DNA of 64,000 bases from positions 1 through 64,000 of the forward strand of contig JAUYKV010000037.1 in NCBI GenBank assembly GCA_030699825.1, in the 5' to 3' direction. The first letter of the stretch is position 1. Each line of letters opens with the position of its first letter. Below, one piece after another: positions 1 to 7,268 of the stretch. The translations under genes were made by a program, and so were the position numbers. The stretch is from Pseudomonas sp. (GTDB lineage: Bacteria; Pseudomonadota; Gammaproteobacteria; Pseudomonadales; Pseudomonadaceae). The notes below the pieces were generated by a model. The model was given only the letters and a program-made list of their open reading frames with translations. It was not told the origin of the DNA and searched no databases.

Positions 1-101
1 TACACGAAGGAGCATAAGGAAAATGCGCTATCCACCTTTTACCCAAGGGCTCCACCTTGGGCCCTGCTGTTTGTCATCTGCCTCCAGCCTGGAGGTGCGC
101 C

Positions 102-377
102 ATGACTAGTTCCAACCCTGCTGTTATCCCCTTCCCGAAACGCGTAGAGCCGCTCGACGGCATCGATTTTTCCGCCTGTCACTTCCAGGCGGAGGCCGAG
201 TTGCGGGTGGCGATGCTGCACAAGCTGTTCAACATTCTGGCTCGCTCGGGAGCGGCTACGGCCGCCGCAACGGACTTGCACGAGCTCTGCCAGAACGCCC
301 ACGAGATGCTCAACGATGTGGTGGTGTTGTACCGCAGCTCGCTGGCGCAGCCGACAAGGAGTGCCGCTGATGAATAA
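102..377 (+). CDS. small uncharacterised protein (91 aa)
   Basis: The ATG at 102 is chosen because GGAGG lies 7 bases upstream (91-95); an in-frame upstream start at 57 has no such site. The product is soluble, with no signal peptide or membrane segment. It has a proline-containing N-terminus (VIPFPKR) and a predicted helical body with Leu/Ala/His-rich segments (AMLHKLFNILARS, AHEMLNDVVVLYRS). It overlaps the next gene by 8 bases, so the two are probably translationally coupled and may act together. I do not recognise a family. The short length and overlapping neighbour resemble small regulatory or adaptor genes of Pseudomonas, which is inference only. Confidence 0.6.
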   Translation: MTSSNPAVIPFPKRVEPLDGIDFSACHFQAEAELRVAMLHKLFNILARSGAATAAATDLHELCQNAHEMLNDVVVLYRSSLAQPTRSAADE

Positions 378-666
378 GCCCAACACCAGCTATCTGCCAA
401 CCCACGACGGCCATCGCAGTGCGGTGATCCGCTGGTCGGGGGATTGTCACCAGGCCTTCGACAAGGGCGTGGCCAGCGCCCAGACCTGGCTGAGCAACGA
501 CAGCACCGGCTGGCTGTGGGCCGATCTGATACTGCAACGCGACGCCTTGCCTTCGGCAGCGCAGCGGCGGGCCTTCGAGGTCGGCTTTCTCAGCCGGGTG
601 CACCAGCGTCTGTGCTCGCCGTTCGGCGGTAATCACCAGGCCAGGCGGACCTGTTTGAACCTCTAA
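370..666 (+). CDS. QslA-like small protein (98 aa)
   Basis: The ATG at 370 overlaps the end of the preceding gene, suggesting coupling. The protein is small and soluble. Its core reads CHQAFDKGVASAQTWL, then STGWLWADLILQRDALPS, then AFEVGFLSRVHQRLC. From memory this matches the family of QslA, the P. aeruginosa protein that binds LasR and blocks quorum-sensing activation, and many Pseudomonas small proteins are annotated by that domain. QslA itself is not in a pair with a gene like the one upstream, so binding to a LuxR-type regulator is inferred from family resemblance only. It is followed by a long hairpin (672-730) that could end transcription. Confidence 0.5.
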   Translation: MNKPNTSYLPTHDGHRSAVIRWSGDCHQAFDKGVASAQTWLSNDSTGWLWADLILQRDALPSAAQRRAFEVGFLSRVHQRLCSPFGGNHQARRTCLNL

Positions 667-671
667 CGAGC

Positions 672-730
672 CTGGGCGACCTCGTCCTAAACAGCCCTGC
701 TGGGCCGTCATTGGCATCGAGGTCGCCCAG
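672..730. terminator. long hairpin after the QslA-like gene
   Basis: Perfect 13-base arms (CTGGGCGACCTCG at 672-684 and its complement at 718-730) enclose a 33-base loop that itself contains a GCCC/GGGC hairpin. There is no T run, so it is either a weak terminator or a structured repeat. It separates the small-gene pair from the PAAR/effector cluster. Confidence 0.4.
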
Positions 731-866
731 CCTGGCACTGCGCAGATTCTTGCGCAATCGAGGCTTAGGCTGTGAAACACCGCATAAATCAGACGCTTCC
801 GATTGTGCTGGAGGCGTTGTTTCCGGCAAGGTTCCTGCCTTGCCATAACCGATAGGGAGATTGGTC

Positions 867-1016
867 ATGTCCGGCAAACCCGCCGCGCGTATCGGCGACA
901 CCGTCATCTGCCCCGCGCTCGGCCAAAGCGCCGTCGTCAGCGGGATTTTCACAAGAGCAATCGTGGTCGACTCCTGGCTATTTCCCCTTGCCAAAAGGAA
1001 CCGGCCCCGTGACTGA
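867..1016 (+). pseudogene. truncated PAAR-domain protein (49 aa)
   Basis: The ATG at 867 opens a reading frame starting MSGKPAARIGDTVICPALGQ followed by SAVVSG, the typical N-terminal signature of PAAR proteins, which cap the VgrG spike of type VI secretion systems and carry effectors. A normal PAAR domain is about 90 residues with several repeats of this pattern. Here the frame leaves the family after about 26 residues and stops at residue 49, so the gene is truncated by deletion or frameshift. Its stop overlaps the likely GTG start of the effector at 1009. It could be a remnant, or a minimal chaperone-like leader still translated to couple the effector. Confidence 0.55.
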
Positions 1017-2211
1017 CCAAGCGAAAATCAACAAGTACACCAGCGACTCCCGTGGCGAGCGCACTCCCGTGCCCCAGGTGCTGCGCTCTGCCAACCTGAA
1101 CCCGCCGTTGCCGCAGGCACGGCAACCCCGCGCCATGTCGCCATCCCCACCGACTTACAGCTTCGACAGCCCGCCACCCCGTGAGAGCCATCGTCCTGAT
1201 CCGGTAGCTGCTGCCGAACCCGGGTTCTACGTGGTGCAGCGCAGCGTGTCGGCGGGCGAGTTGTACCGCAGCCTGTTCGAGGCGCTGCCGCCTGCGGCCA
1301 TGCACAAGTACAGCGCGCTCAACCCTGGCCTGGAGGGCATGGTCAAGGCTGGTAGCCTGATTGTCCTGAGCGACCCCAACAACACCTCCTGCACCTACCA
1401 GGAAGCCCAGCTGATGCAGGCCGCCCAACAGGTCAAGGCCGCCCTCGATCCGCTGACGCCGGATGAGGCCGACTTCATGGCCCGGCACCGCAGCGAGATC
1501 ACAACGTTCCTGGGCGAAACCTCAACGGGTCTGGGCGTCAGTGCTGCGATGCTGGAAAAGCACCTGACCAAGCTGCGCGACACCCTGCAAACCATGGAGC
1601 GTCTGCACCAGGACAGCTATCGCCAGCATGGCCATCTCAAATCGCCGGAGTTCTTCGCCGAGCGCAAGCGCCTGCTCACCCAGCTGGATGCGCACCTGCA
1701 ATCGTCGCTGATCCGCAACGGTGTAGGCCTGGGCGACCATCCCCGCCTGAAGAAAGCGCTCGGCGTCTCCTCGCGCAGCCTGGTGCACCACTGGAACAAG
1801 GCCGGCGCGCCGGGGCAGATACCGGGCTATGCCACCCACGTGGGTGCGGTCAGTCGCGCCGCCAAGTACATGCAGGTGGGCGGCTATATCGGCATAGGTA
1901 TCGGTGGCGTGGCCTCACTGCTGAGCATCCAGGAAGTCTGCAGCGCCGATCCCGAGGCGACGGCTTGCAGGAAGGTCAAGTTCAGCACGGGTGGCCAGTT
2001 CGCCGGTTCAGCAGGAGGAGGGATGCTAGGTGCCCATATAGGACTTAGATCGAGCGGTCCTATCTGTCTAGCGCTTGGGATTTCCACAGGGGTCGGCGGC
2101 GTTGTCTGTGTCGCCGCTGTGGTCGGAGTGGGCTCGCTGGTGGGGTCGGCAAGAGGGGGGGAATGGGGCGAGGGAGCAGGCGAAATTTTGTACGAGAGGA
2201 CACAGCCATGA
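1009..2211 (+). CDS. putative T6SS pore-forming effector (LysM-like + glycine zippers)
   Basis: The GTG at 1009 is preferred because AAAGGA lies 9 bases upstream; a TTG at 988 is possible. The protein has 400 residues. Residues 1-70 are a proline-rich linker. Residues 72-122 resemble a LysM fold (FYVVQRSVSAGELY, YSALNPGLEGMVKAGSLIVL). Residues 130-260 are mostly helical. Residues 289-390 form a membrane-active region with repeated small-residue zippers (GGYIGIGIGG, GGQFAGSAGGGMLGAHIG, GVGGVVCVAAVVGVGSLVG) and two cysteines (311, 320). Glycine-zipper C-termini are known in ion-selective T6SS toxins such as Tse4. The adjacent PAAR remnant and the overlapping membrane-protein gene support an effector role. 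Pore formation is inferred; a structural function cannot be excluded. Confidence 0.6.
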   Translation: MTDQAKINKYTSDSRGERTPVPQVLRSANLNPPLPQARQPRAMSPSPPTYSFDSPPPRESHRPDPVAAAEPGFYVVQRSVSAGELYRSLFEALPPAAMHKYSALNPGLEGMVKAGSLIVLSDPNNTSCTYQEAQLMQAAQQVKAALDPLTPDEADFMARHRSEITTFLGETSTGLGVSAAMLEKHLTKLRDTLQTMERLHQDSYRQHGHLKSPEFFAERKRLLTQLDAHLQSSLIRNGVGLGDHPRLKKALGVSSRSLVHHWNKAGAPGQIPGYATHVGAVSRAAKYMQVGGYIGIGIGGVASLLSIQEVCSADPEATACRKVKFSTGGQFAGSAGGGMLGAHIGLRSSGPICLALGISTGVGGVVCVAAVVGVGSLVGSARGGEWGEGAGEILYERTQP

Positions 2212-2594
2212 CGGAGGATTTCTGGAGTTCCTGGTTTGCCTTCGCTCTTCTTGCAGGGCCAATTCTGCTGTGCTTTGTGAGCCTCGCATTCAGCCTGTAC
2301 CTGAGCCGCCGCCATCTGGATGCCATGCTGGAAGCATTAAAGGGCAGTCGTTATCTCGCTGTTTGGGCCGCAGGCCTGCGGGGTCATGGGTGGTTCGGAC
2401 GCTTCATGCTGACTGCCAAGGTCAGCGGAATGGTGACGTGGCCAGGGCCGGGAATTCGTGCGGGGGAACTGGACCCCGACGAGATTCGGAACTTCCCAGC
2501 GCATCTGAAGCGTCTTGTGGTCGCCGAGACTGTGCTCCATGGCATCATCGTGGTCTGGGGGGTGGTTGCGTCCGTGCTGTTGGAGCTGAAGTGA
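2208..2594 (+). CDS. candidate immunity membrane protein (128 aa)
   Basis: The ATG at 2208 overlaps the effector stop by four bases (ATGA), so the two are translationally coupled. The product has two clear membrane segments: residues 5-30 (WFAFALLAGPILLCFVSLAF) and about 107-126 (VLHGIIVVWGVVASVLL). A basic/aromatic loop of about 75 residues lies between them. A small inner-membrane protein encoded directly after a glycine-zipper toxin is the expected architecture of an immunity protein that blocks pores in the inner membrane. No named family is recognised. It is followed at once by a decayed copy of the effector C-terminus. Confidence 0.55.
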   Translation: MTEDFWSSWFAFALLAGPILLCFVSLAFSLYLSRRHLDAMLEALKGSRYLAVWAAGLRGHGWFGRFMLTAKVSGMVTWPGPGIRAGELDPDEIRNFPAHLKRLVVAETVLHGIIVVWGVVASVLLELK

Positions 2595-2660
2595 CTATAG
2601 GACTTGAATCAAGCACTCCTATCAGTGCCGCGCTCGGGATTTCTACCTACCGCGGCTGCG
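2595..2660 (+). pseudogene. decayed duplicate of the effector C-terminus
   Basis: Directly after the immunity stop, bases 2600-2645 align without gaps to 2041-2086 of the effector gene; I count roughly three quarters identical. The translated frame reads TIGLESSTPISAALGIST against HIGLRSSGPICLALGIST in the effector. Similarity is lost beyond about 2650 and there is no start codon. This is the signature left when a polymorphic toxin swaps its C-terminal module by recombination and displaces the old tip downstream. Confidence 0.6.
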
Positions 2661-2797
2661 GCGATCTGCCAGCTACGCCACCGAGAAAAACGCAAGTTCA
2701 GGCAAGTGGCGCAACTCGCGCGCGCGACAGTCTTGTCATTCATCCAGGCTTCGGGCAGTGTCGAGCGATATGGACATCCCAGCTACAGGAGCCACTC

Positions 2798-3931
2798 ATG
2801 TCAGACCGCTACCCGGATATCGATCCCGATGGATTGATCGAATACTCGGTCGTCTACACCGACCGTTCTCTCAACCATATGTCGCAGACCTTCCAGCAGG
2901 TGATGAACGACATCTCGCGGACCCTCAAGCAGGTCTACCACGCCCACGCCGTGGCGATAGTGCCCGGTAGCGGCACCTTCGGTATGGAGGCGGTGGCGCG
3001 CCAGCTGGCCTCCGGGCAGAAGTGCCTGGTGATCCGCAACGGCTGGTTCAGCTACCGCTGGACGCAGATTTTCGAGATGGGTGACATTCCGGCCGAGGCC
3101 CGGGTGCTCAAGGCTCGGCCGATCGAGGCGGGGCCCCAGGCCGCCTTCGCCCCGCCGCCGATCGAGGAGGTGGTGGCGACCATCCAGGCGGAAAAGCCGC
3201 AACTGGTGTTCGCTCCGCATGTCGAGACTTCGTCTGGGATGATCCTGCCGGATGACTACCTGCGCGCCGTCGCCGACGCCGTGCATGCGGTGGGCGGGCT
3301 GTTCGTCCTCGATTGCATTGCCTCCGGTGCGCTCTGGGTCGACATGCAGGCCTGTGGCATCGATGTGCTGATCAGCGCGCCGCAGAAAGGCTGGAGCGGT
3401 TCGCCCTGCTGCGCCCTGGTGATGCTCAGCGAGGCGGCCCGGCAGCGCGTCGAGGCGACCCAGAGCAGCAGCTTCGCCTGCGACCTGAAGAAGTGGCTGC
3501 AGATCATGCAGGCCTACGAGCAGGGCGGGCATGCCTACCACGCGACCATGCCGTGCGACGCCCTGGCGCGTTTTCGCGAGGTGATGCAGGAAACCGAAAG
3601 CCTGGGCTTCGCCAAGGTGTGCGCGAACCAGCAGGAGCTGGGCGACCGGGTGCGTGCGCTGTTGACCCGCAGGGGCTTCAAGAGCGTCGCTGCCGCCGGC
3701 TTCCAGGCGCCCGGGGTGGTGGTCTGCTACACCGACGACGCGGAAATCAAGAGCGGCAAGAAGTTCGCCGCCCAGGGCCTGCAGATCGCCGCCGGGGTGC
3801 CGCTGCAGTGCGACGAGCCGGCGGACTTCCAGACCTTCCGCATCGGCCTGTTCGGCCTCGACAAGCTGAACGATATCGAGCGCAGCGTCAGCACCCTGGA
3901 GCAGGTACTGGACAAGATCGCCCAGGCTTGA
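2798..3931 (+). CDS. class V PLP-dependent aminotransferase
   Basis: The 377-residue product, with AGGAG-like spacing before the ATG at 2798, is a fold-type I, class V aminotransferase of the alanine-glyoxylate/serine-pyruvate group. PGSGTFGMEA (about 56-65) binds the cofactor phosphate, LDCIASGALW (171-180) supplies the aspartate that contacts the pyridine nitrogen, and APQKGWSG places the Schiff-base lysine at residue 197. Such enzymes move an amino group from alanine or serine to a 2-oxo acid in the cytosol; the exact substrate cannot be read here. The open frame extends upstream through the effector remnant, but the conserved sequence begins at this ATG. Confidence 0.85.
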   Translation: MSDRYPDIDPDGLIEYSVVYTDRSLNHMSQTFQQVMNDISRTLKQVYHAHAVAIVPGSGTFGMEAVARQLASGQKCLVIRNGWFSYRWTQIFEMGDIPAEARVLKARPIEAGPQAAFAPPPIEEVVATIQAEKPQLVFAPHVETSSGMILPDDYLRAVADAVHAVGGLFVLDCIASGALWVDMQACGIDVLISAPQKGWSGSPCCALVMLSEAARQRVEATQSSSFACDLKKWLQIMQAYEQGGHAYHATMPCDALARFREVMQETESLGFAKVCANQQELGDRVRALLTRRGFKSVAAAGFQAPGVVVCYTDDAEIKSGKKFAAQGLQIAAGVPLQCDEPADFQTFRIGLFGLDKLNDIERSVSTLEQVLDKIAQA

Positions 3932-3952
3932 GTGCCTGCAAACGCCCTACCC

Positions 3953-4022
3953 GCAGGCAGTGCACCATTGGTTAATCGGTGCGGCGAAAAGCTGGCGGGT
4001 TGTTGCTGCGCTCCGAGCGGAA
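3953..4022 (+). repeat. repeat family A copy 1
   Basis: An intergenic block starting GCAGGCAGTGCACCAT and ending CTGCGCTCCGAGCGG just after the aminotransferase. Related blocks occur at 4799-4863 (inverted) and 31592-31660. It has no coding potential and is a dispersed chromosomal repeat. Confidence 0.6.
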
Positions 4023-4105
4023 CGCAGCCCGGCCCGCCCTACGAGCCGGATGTCTGCCTCTGTTGCTTGATTTCATGCCGTTGACACTTGAGTGCTGGCG
4101 CAACA

Positions 4106-4591
4106 CTAATAGCGCTGCAGGGCACCATTGTCGATGCGCACGCGGTCGCCGACTCTCAGGTCGTCGATGCTTGGCTGGATCAGGGTTTGATAGTCGCCGT
4201 TTTCCATGCGCACGGTGATCCGGTAGGCGCTCGCCGCTTGCTTGCGTTTCTCCAGTTGGTGGCCGATGTAGGCGCCGCCGGCTGCTCCGGCGATTGTCGC
4301 TGCCGTGTTGCCGCTGCCCGAGCCTACCTGGTTACCCGCCACGCCGCCGATCACCGCGCCTGCCACGGAGCCCAGGCCGATGCCGGTTCCACCGACGCCC
4401 TGATACTCCTGCGGAGCGCTGTCGATTGACTCCACCCGGCCGTAGCCGGAGTAAATGCCGCCTGGTGCCACGCTGCCCTGGTACGGACCCTGCGGGTAGG
4501 GCGCAGCGGGCGGGGGCGTGGACATGCACGCGCTGAGCGCAAGGACACCGGCCAATCCGAGCAGGGGGCCGAATCTGTTGATTGTCGTCAT
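4106..4591 (-). CDS. glycine-zipper outer-membrane lipoprotein (SlyB/OsmB-like)
   Basis: The 161-residue product has a lipoprotein signal (LLGLAGVLALSAC, lipobox LSAC, Cys at 22), a proline-rich linker, a glycine-zipper hairpin (about 68-110: GIGLGSVAGAVIGGVAG, ATIAGAAGGAYIG) and a C-terminal beta region (YRITVRMENGDYQTL). This is the 17-kDa surface antigen/SlyB arrangement, thought to support outer-membrane integrity under stress. AGAGGA precedes the ATG. A weak AlgU-like promoter (GAACTG at 4674-4669, 15 bases, TCTGC at 4653-4649, minus strand) lies upstream; it deviates from consensus in spacing and at the last base of both elements. Family assignment is firm, regulation speculative. Confidence 0.85.
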   Translation of the reverse strand: MTTINRFGPLLGLAGVLALSACMSTPPPAAPYPQGPYQGSVAPGGIYSGYGRVESIDSAPQEYQGVGGTGIGLGSVAGAVIGGVAGNQVGSGSGNTAATIAGAAGGAYIGHQLEKRKQAASAYRITVRMENGDYQTLIQPSIDDLRVGDRVRIDNGALQRY

Positions 4592-4748
4592 AACTCATAT
4601 CCTCTTGTGCTGGCTGTTATCGGCAGCCTCTTCTTGTTGACCACGCCGGCAGAGAAAAGTCCGCCAGGCAGTTCTGGATTCAGACTGGGCGCAATGCCAC
4701 TCCCGGTCGGTACGCCAGCGCACATGGACAGCTGCGGCAGCAACTGAG

Positions 4749-4940
4749 GGGGTGTGAAAAACTCTCGCCTACTGCGACCGCTGCAAACATCGGTAGTCCG
4801 TTCGGAGCGCAGCGACAACCCGCCAGCTTTATGCCGCGCCGCTGAACCATGGTGCACTGCCTGCGGCGAGTGACACCCTACGGATCGCCAAAAATGCCGG
4901 CGGCGGCGTTGCGCTCGATTTTTTCACGCCCTCTGAGTGA
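4749..4940. repeat. composite repeat (family B ends around an inverted family A copy)
   Basis: The gap 4592-5039 contains no gene. It holds an end GGTGTGAAAAACTC at about 4752, an inverted family A block (4799-4863) and a closing end TTTTTTCACGCCCTCTGA at about 4920-4938. The two ends are complementary, as in the shorter complete copy at 34861-34942. The block GCGCTCGAT before the right end is shared with 34919 and 31718. Confidence 0.55.
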
Positions 4941-5039
4941 ATCGGGCGTTTCTGCCGCTGCCCGACAAAATCCGCAACTTTATGCAAGCGCTGGATCCAG
5001 GCGCGGCGCAGACTGCCGGCATCTACCGGGAGTCGTGCG

Positions 5040-5939
5040 ATGAATCTGGCGTTGTACCTGTTGACCGTGCTGATCTGGGGCACCACCTGGATCGCCATCA
5101 AACTGCAGATGGGCGAGGTGGCGATTGCCGCTTCGATTGCCTATCGCTTCGCCCTGGCGGCGGCGGTGCTGTTCGCCGTGCTGCTGCTCAGCGGTCGGCT
5201 ACAGAAGCTCGATCGACGTGGCCAGGTGATCTGCCTGATCCAGGGGCTGTGCCTGTTCTGCATCAACTTCCTGTGCTTCTACACCGCCAGTCAGTGGATC
5301 CCCAGCGGGCTGGTCGCGGTAATTTTCTCCACGGCGACTTTGTGGAATGCGCTGAATGCCCGACTGTTTTTCAAGCAGAAGATCGCCGCCAATGTGCTGG
5401 CCGGCGGCGCCCTGGGCCTGGGCGGTCTCGGCCTGCTGTTCTGGCCCGAGCTGGCCGGCCATGCGACCAGTCGGGAAACCCTGTTGGGCATCGGTTTGTC
5501 GCTGTTCGGCACCCTGTGTTTTTCCGCCGGCAACCTGCTCTCCAGCCTGCAGCAAAAGGCCGGCCTCAAGCCGCTGACCACCAACGCCTGGGGCATGCTC
5601 TACGGCGCGCTGATGCTGGTGGCGATCTGCCTGGTCAACGGCACGCCGTTCGGTTTCGAGTGGAACACGCGCTATATCGGTTCGCTGCTGTACCTGGCGA
5701 TTCCCGGTTCGGTGATCGGCTTTACCACCTACCTGACCCTGGTCGGGCGCATGGGGCCGGAGCGGGCGGCCTATTGCACGGTGCTGTTCCCGGTGGTGGC
5801 GCTGAATATCTCGGTGTTCGTCGAAGGTTACCAATGGAGCGCGCCGGCGTTGTTCGGCCTGCTGCTGGTGATGCTCGGCAACGTGCTGGTGTTTCGCAAG
5901 CCGAAAGCCGTGCCGCAGCTGGCCCGGGCTGCGGGCTGA
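5040..5939 (+). CDS. EamA/DMT-family transporter
   Basis: The 299-residue protein has ten predicted membrane helices in two EamA halves. The N-terminus (NLALYLLTVLIWGTTWIAIK) is typical of this drug/metabolite transporter superfamily, as are IPSGLVAVIFSTATLWNAL in the first half and YLAIPGSVIGFTTYLTLVGR in the second. GGGAG lies about 10 bases before the ATG. These inner-membrane carriers usually export amino acids, nucleosides or metabolites. The substrate cannot be inferred. It stands alone between a repeat-filled gap and a convergent cupin gene. Confidence 0.88.
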   Translation: MNLALYLLTVLIWGTTWIAIKLQMGEVAIAASIAYRFALAAAVLFAVLLLSGRLQKLDRRGQVICLIQGLCLFCINFLCFYTASQWIPSGLVAVIFSTATLWNALNARLFFKQKIAANVLAGGALGLGGLGLLFWPELAGHATSRETLLGIGLSLFGTLCFSAGNLLSSLQQKAGLKPLTTNAWGMLYGALMLVAICLVNGTPFGFEWNTRYIGSLLYLAIPGSVIGFTTYLTLVGRMGPERAAYCTVLFPVVALNISVFVEGYQWSAPALFGLLLVMLGNVLVFRKPKAVPQLARAAG

Positions 5940-6116
5940 ATGGCTAGGCTCGCACAACGGGTCATTGCCGGCGGTCGCCTTCACGGTAGCCAAGGGCCTC
6001 GCTGATCGCTTGGCTGCGGCCGGCCTCCAGTTGCAGCAGGCCCAGCGGCCGGTGCTCGAGCCGGCGCTGTTCGGCTTGCATCAATCCGCTGCACTCAGCC
6101 GACAGCGCCCTCGGTG

Positions 6117-6593
6117 CTACTGGTTTCTCGGGTCGTCCGCCGGGTCGGGGTAGTGGAGGCCCCAGGGGCCGGTGCCGTGCAATTGCAGCATGGCCTCCTG
6201 GTCCTTGGTGGCGGCGTACATCGGCATTCCGGCGGGGATGATCAAGGTGTCGCCTGGCTGATAGGCCTTGGCCTGGGCAGCGTCGAACTTGTCGCCGGTG
6301 GCGAAATAGAAGGTGCCCGAGAGCACCGTCACCCGCTCGGCCACCGGGTGGGTATGCACGCCGATGGTCAAGTTCGCCGGCACCTTCAAGCGAAAGGTGT
6401 AGGGCTCGGCCGCTTTCAGATCGCCTTCGATCACGGCGATCATCGCGCCGGGTCCCACCGACGGCGCGGCGGTCCATTCGAGGTTGTCGGACGTGGCGGT
6501 AATCAGCGCCGCCTCCTCGGCCCAGGCGGCAGATGTCATGAGCGCTGCGCTCAGCAATGCCAGTGGAATAACGACGTTTTTTAGGGGCTTCAT
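6117..6593 (-). CDS. exported cupin-domain protein
   Basis: The ATG at 6593 is chosen because a signal peptide (PLKNVVIPLALLSAALMTSA, cleavage near AWA-EE) follows it and GGAGAC precedes it; the longer open frame upstream looks non-coding. The mature protein of about 133 residues is a single cupin barrel. Motif 1 includes GVHTHPVAERVTVLSGTFYF, whose two His and the Glu would bind a metal. Motif 2 is PGDTLIIPAGMPMYAAT. It is probably a periplasmic metal-binding cupin; catalytic activity is unknown. It stands alone and converges on the DMT gene. Confidence 0.8.
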   Translation of the reverse strand: MKPLKNVVIPLALLSAALMTSAAWAEEAALITATSDNLEWTAAPSVGPGAMIAVIEGDLKAAEPYTFRLKVPANLTIGVHTHPVAERVTVLSGTFYFATGDKFDAAQAKAYQPGDTLIIPAGMPMYAATKDQEAMLQLHGTGPWGLHYPDPADDPRNQ

Positions 6594-6861
6594 CACAGTC
6601 TCCTTGGTTCGGTTGAGCAACGTGGGATCACCAACCCTGCGCAACAGCGGCTGCCTGAAGAAACCAAGTGAACGACCTGGGGGCCGCGTCGGCTGCGACC
6701 GCCAACCACCTCGGTATCCGGTCCGTACGCTGTGAACGACTGATGCGAGTGCACAGCCAACACGGCGACTCTGCGCGAGAGGGGATACAGTGACGATAGT
6801 CGAGGGCTGGGCGCGGCTTATGCCCATTTGGAACAGACTTAAAATAACTGGGTATGACCTC

Positions 6862-6972
6862 TCAGGGCGCCGCCAGGCAAGCCGCGCCGGCCGTCGTCGC
6901 CCGGCGCAGGCGGGTCGGCGCGGTAGCGCAGCCGAACAGCGTCAGGCTGAGTGCCAGCAGTGCGATGCGCAC
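6862..6972 (-). CDS. possible 36-aa lipoprotein
   Basis: A minus-strand GTG at 6972 opens a frame reading VRIALLALSLTLFGCATAPT and ending LAAP. This is a compact lipoprotein signal with lipobox LFGC followed by a short arginine-rich tail. The frame is below usual annotation length. The N-terminus is convincing but the Shine-Dalgarno site is weak (TCCAGG). It could be a small entericidin-like lipoprotein or the start of a decayed gene. Confidence 0.3.
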   Translation of the reverse strand: MRIALLALSLTLFGCATAPTRLRRATTAGAACLAAP

Positions 6973-7015
6973 AGGCGCCTGGAAGTGTCGTGGCAACCCT
7001 GAAATTTCGGATCAC

Positions 7016-7210
7016 TGTAGGGTGGGTGGGGCCGCCTAGGTCGGGCCGCGCAGGTTAGCGGCGCCAAGCTCCAAACGATCAGGCACCGTCATCGTGGCGC
7101 GCCGCGTAACCCACCAGGCGATATGCCTGCGTTGCGCCGATGGTGGGTTACGGCGCAACGGATCTTGCTGGTTCATCGCTATCGGCAGCGTACGCCTAAC
7201 CCACCCTACG
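7016..7210. repeat. repeat family D copy 1 (nested palindrome)
   Basis: Outer arms GTAGGGTGGGT (7017-7027) and ACCCACCCTAC (about 7199-7209) enclose a second palindrome, GCGTAACCCACCA (7104-7116) with TGGTGGGTTACGGC (7141-7154). Related GTAGGATGGGTT palindromes occur at 14583, 51301 and 56440. Confidence 0.6.
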
Positions 7211-7268
7211 GGGATCGCGGTACATGGGTAAGACCGCGATTAACCGGCATTTCAACGTTGTCGTGACA

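Larger units (their letters stand above)
6594..7268. other. gap with a possible tiny lipoprotein gene and a palindromic repeat
   Basis: This 675-base gap has no conventional gene. I see the candidate 36-codon lipoprotein frame at 6862-6972 and the family D palindrome at 7016-7210; nothing recognisable lies in 6604-6860. Confidence 0.5.

Noticed and set aside
672-730. Integron attC-like site
   Set aside because: The long hairpin lacks the RYYYAAC/GTTRRRY core boxes; a terminator or repeat is simpler.
2075-2797. N-terminal extension of the aminotransferase frame
   Set aside because: The open frame runs upstream by chance through the effector and immunity genes; conserved aminotransferase sequence begins at the ATG at 2798.
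4649-4674. AlgU promoter for the glycine-zipper lipoprotein gene
   Set aside because: GAACTG-N15-TCTGC departs from consensus in spacing and at two bases; mentioned in the gene entry but not called.
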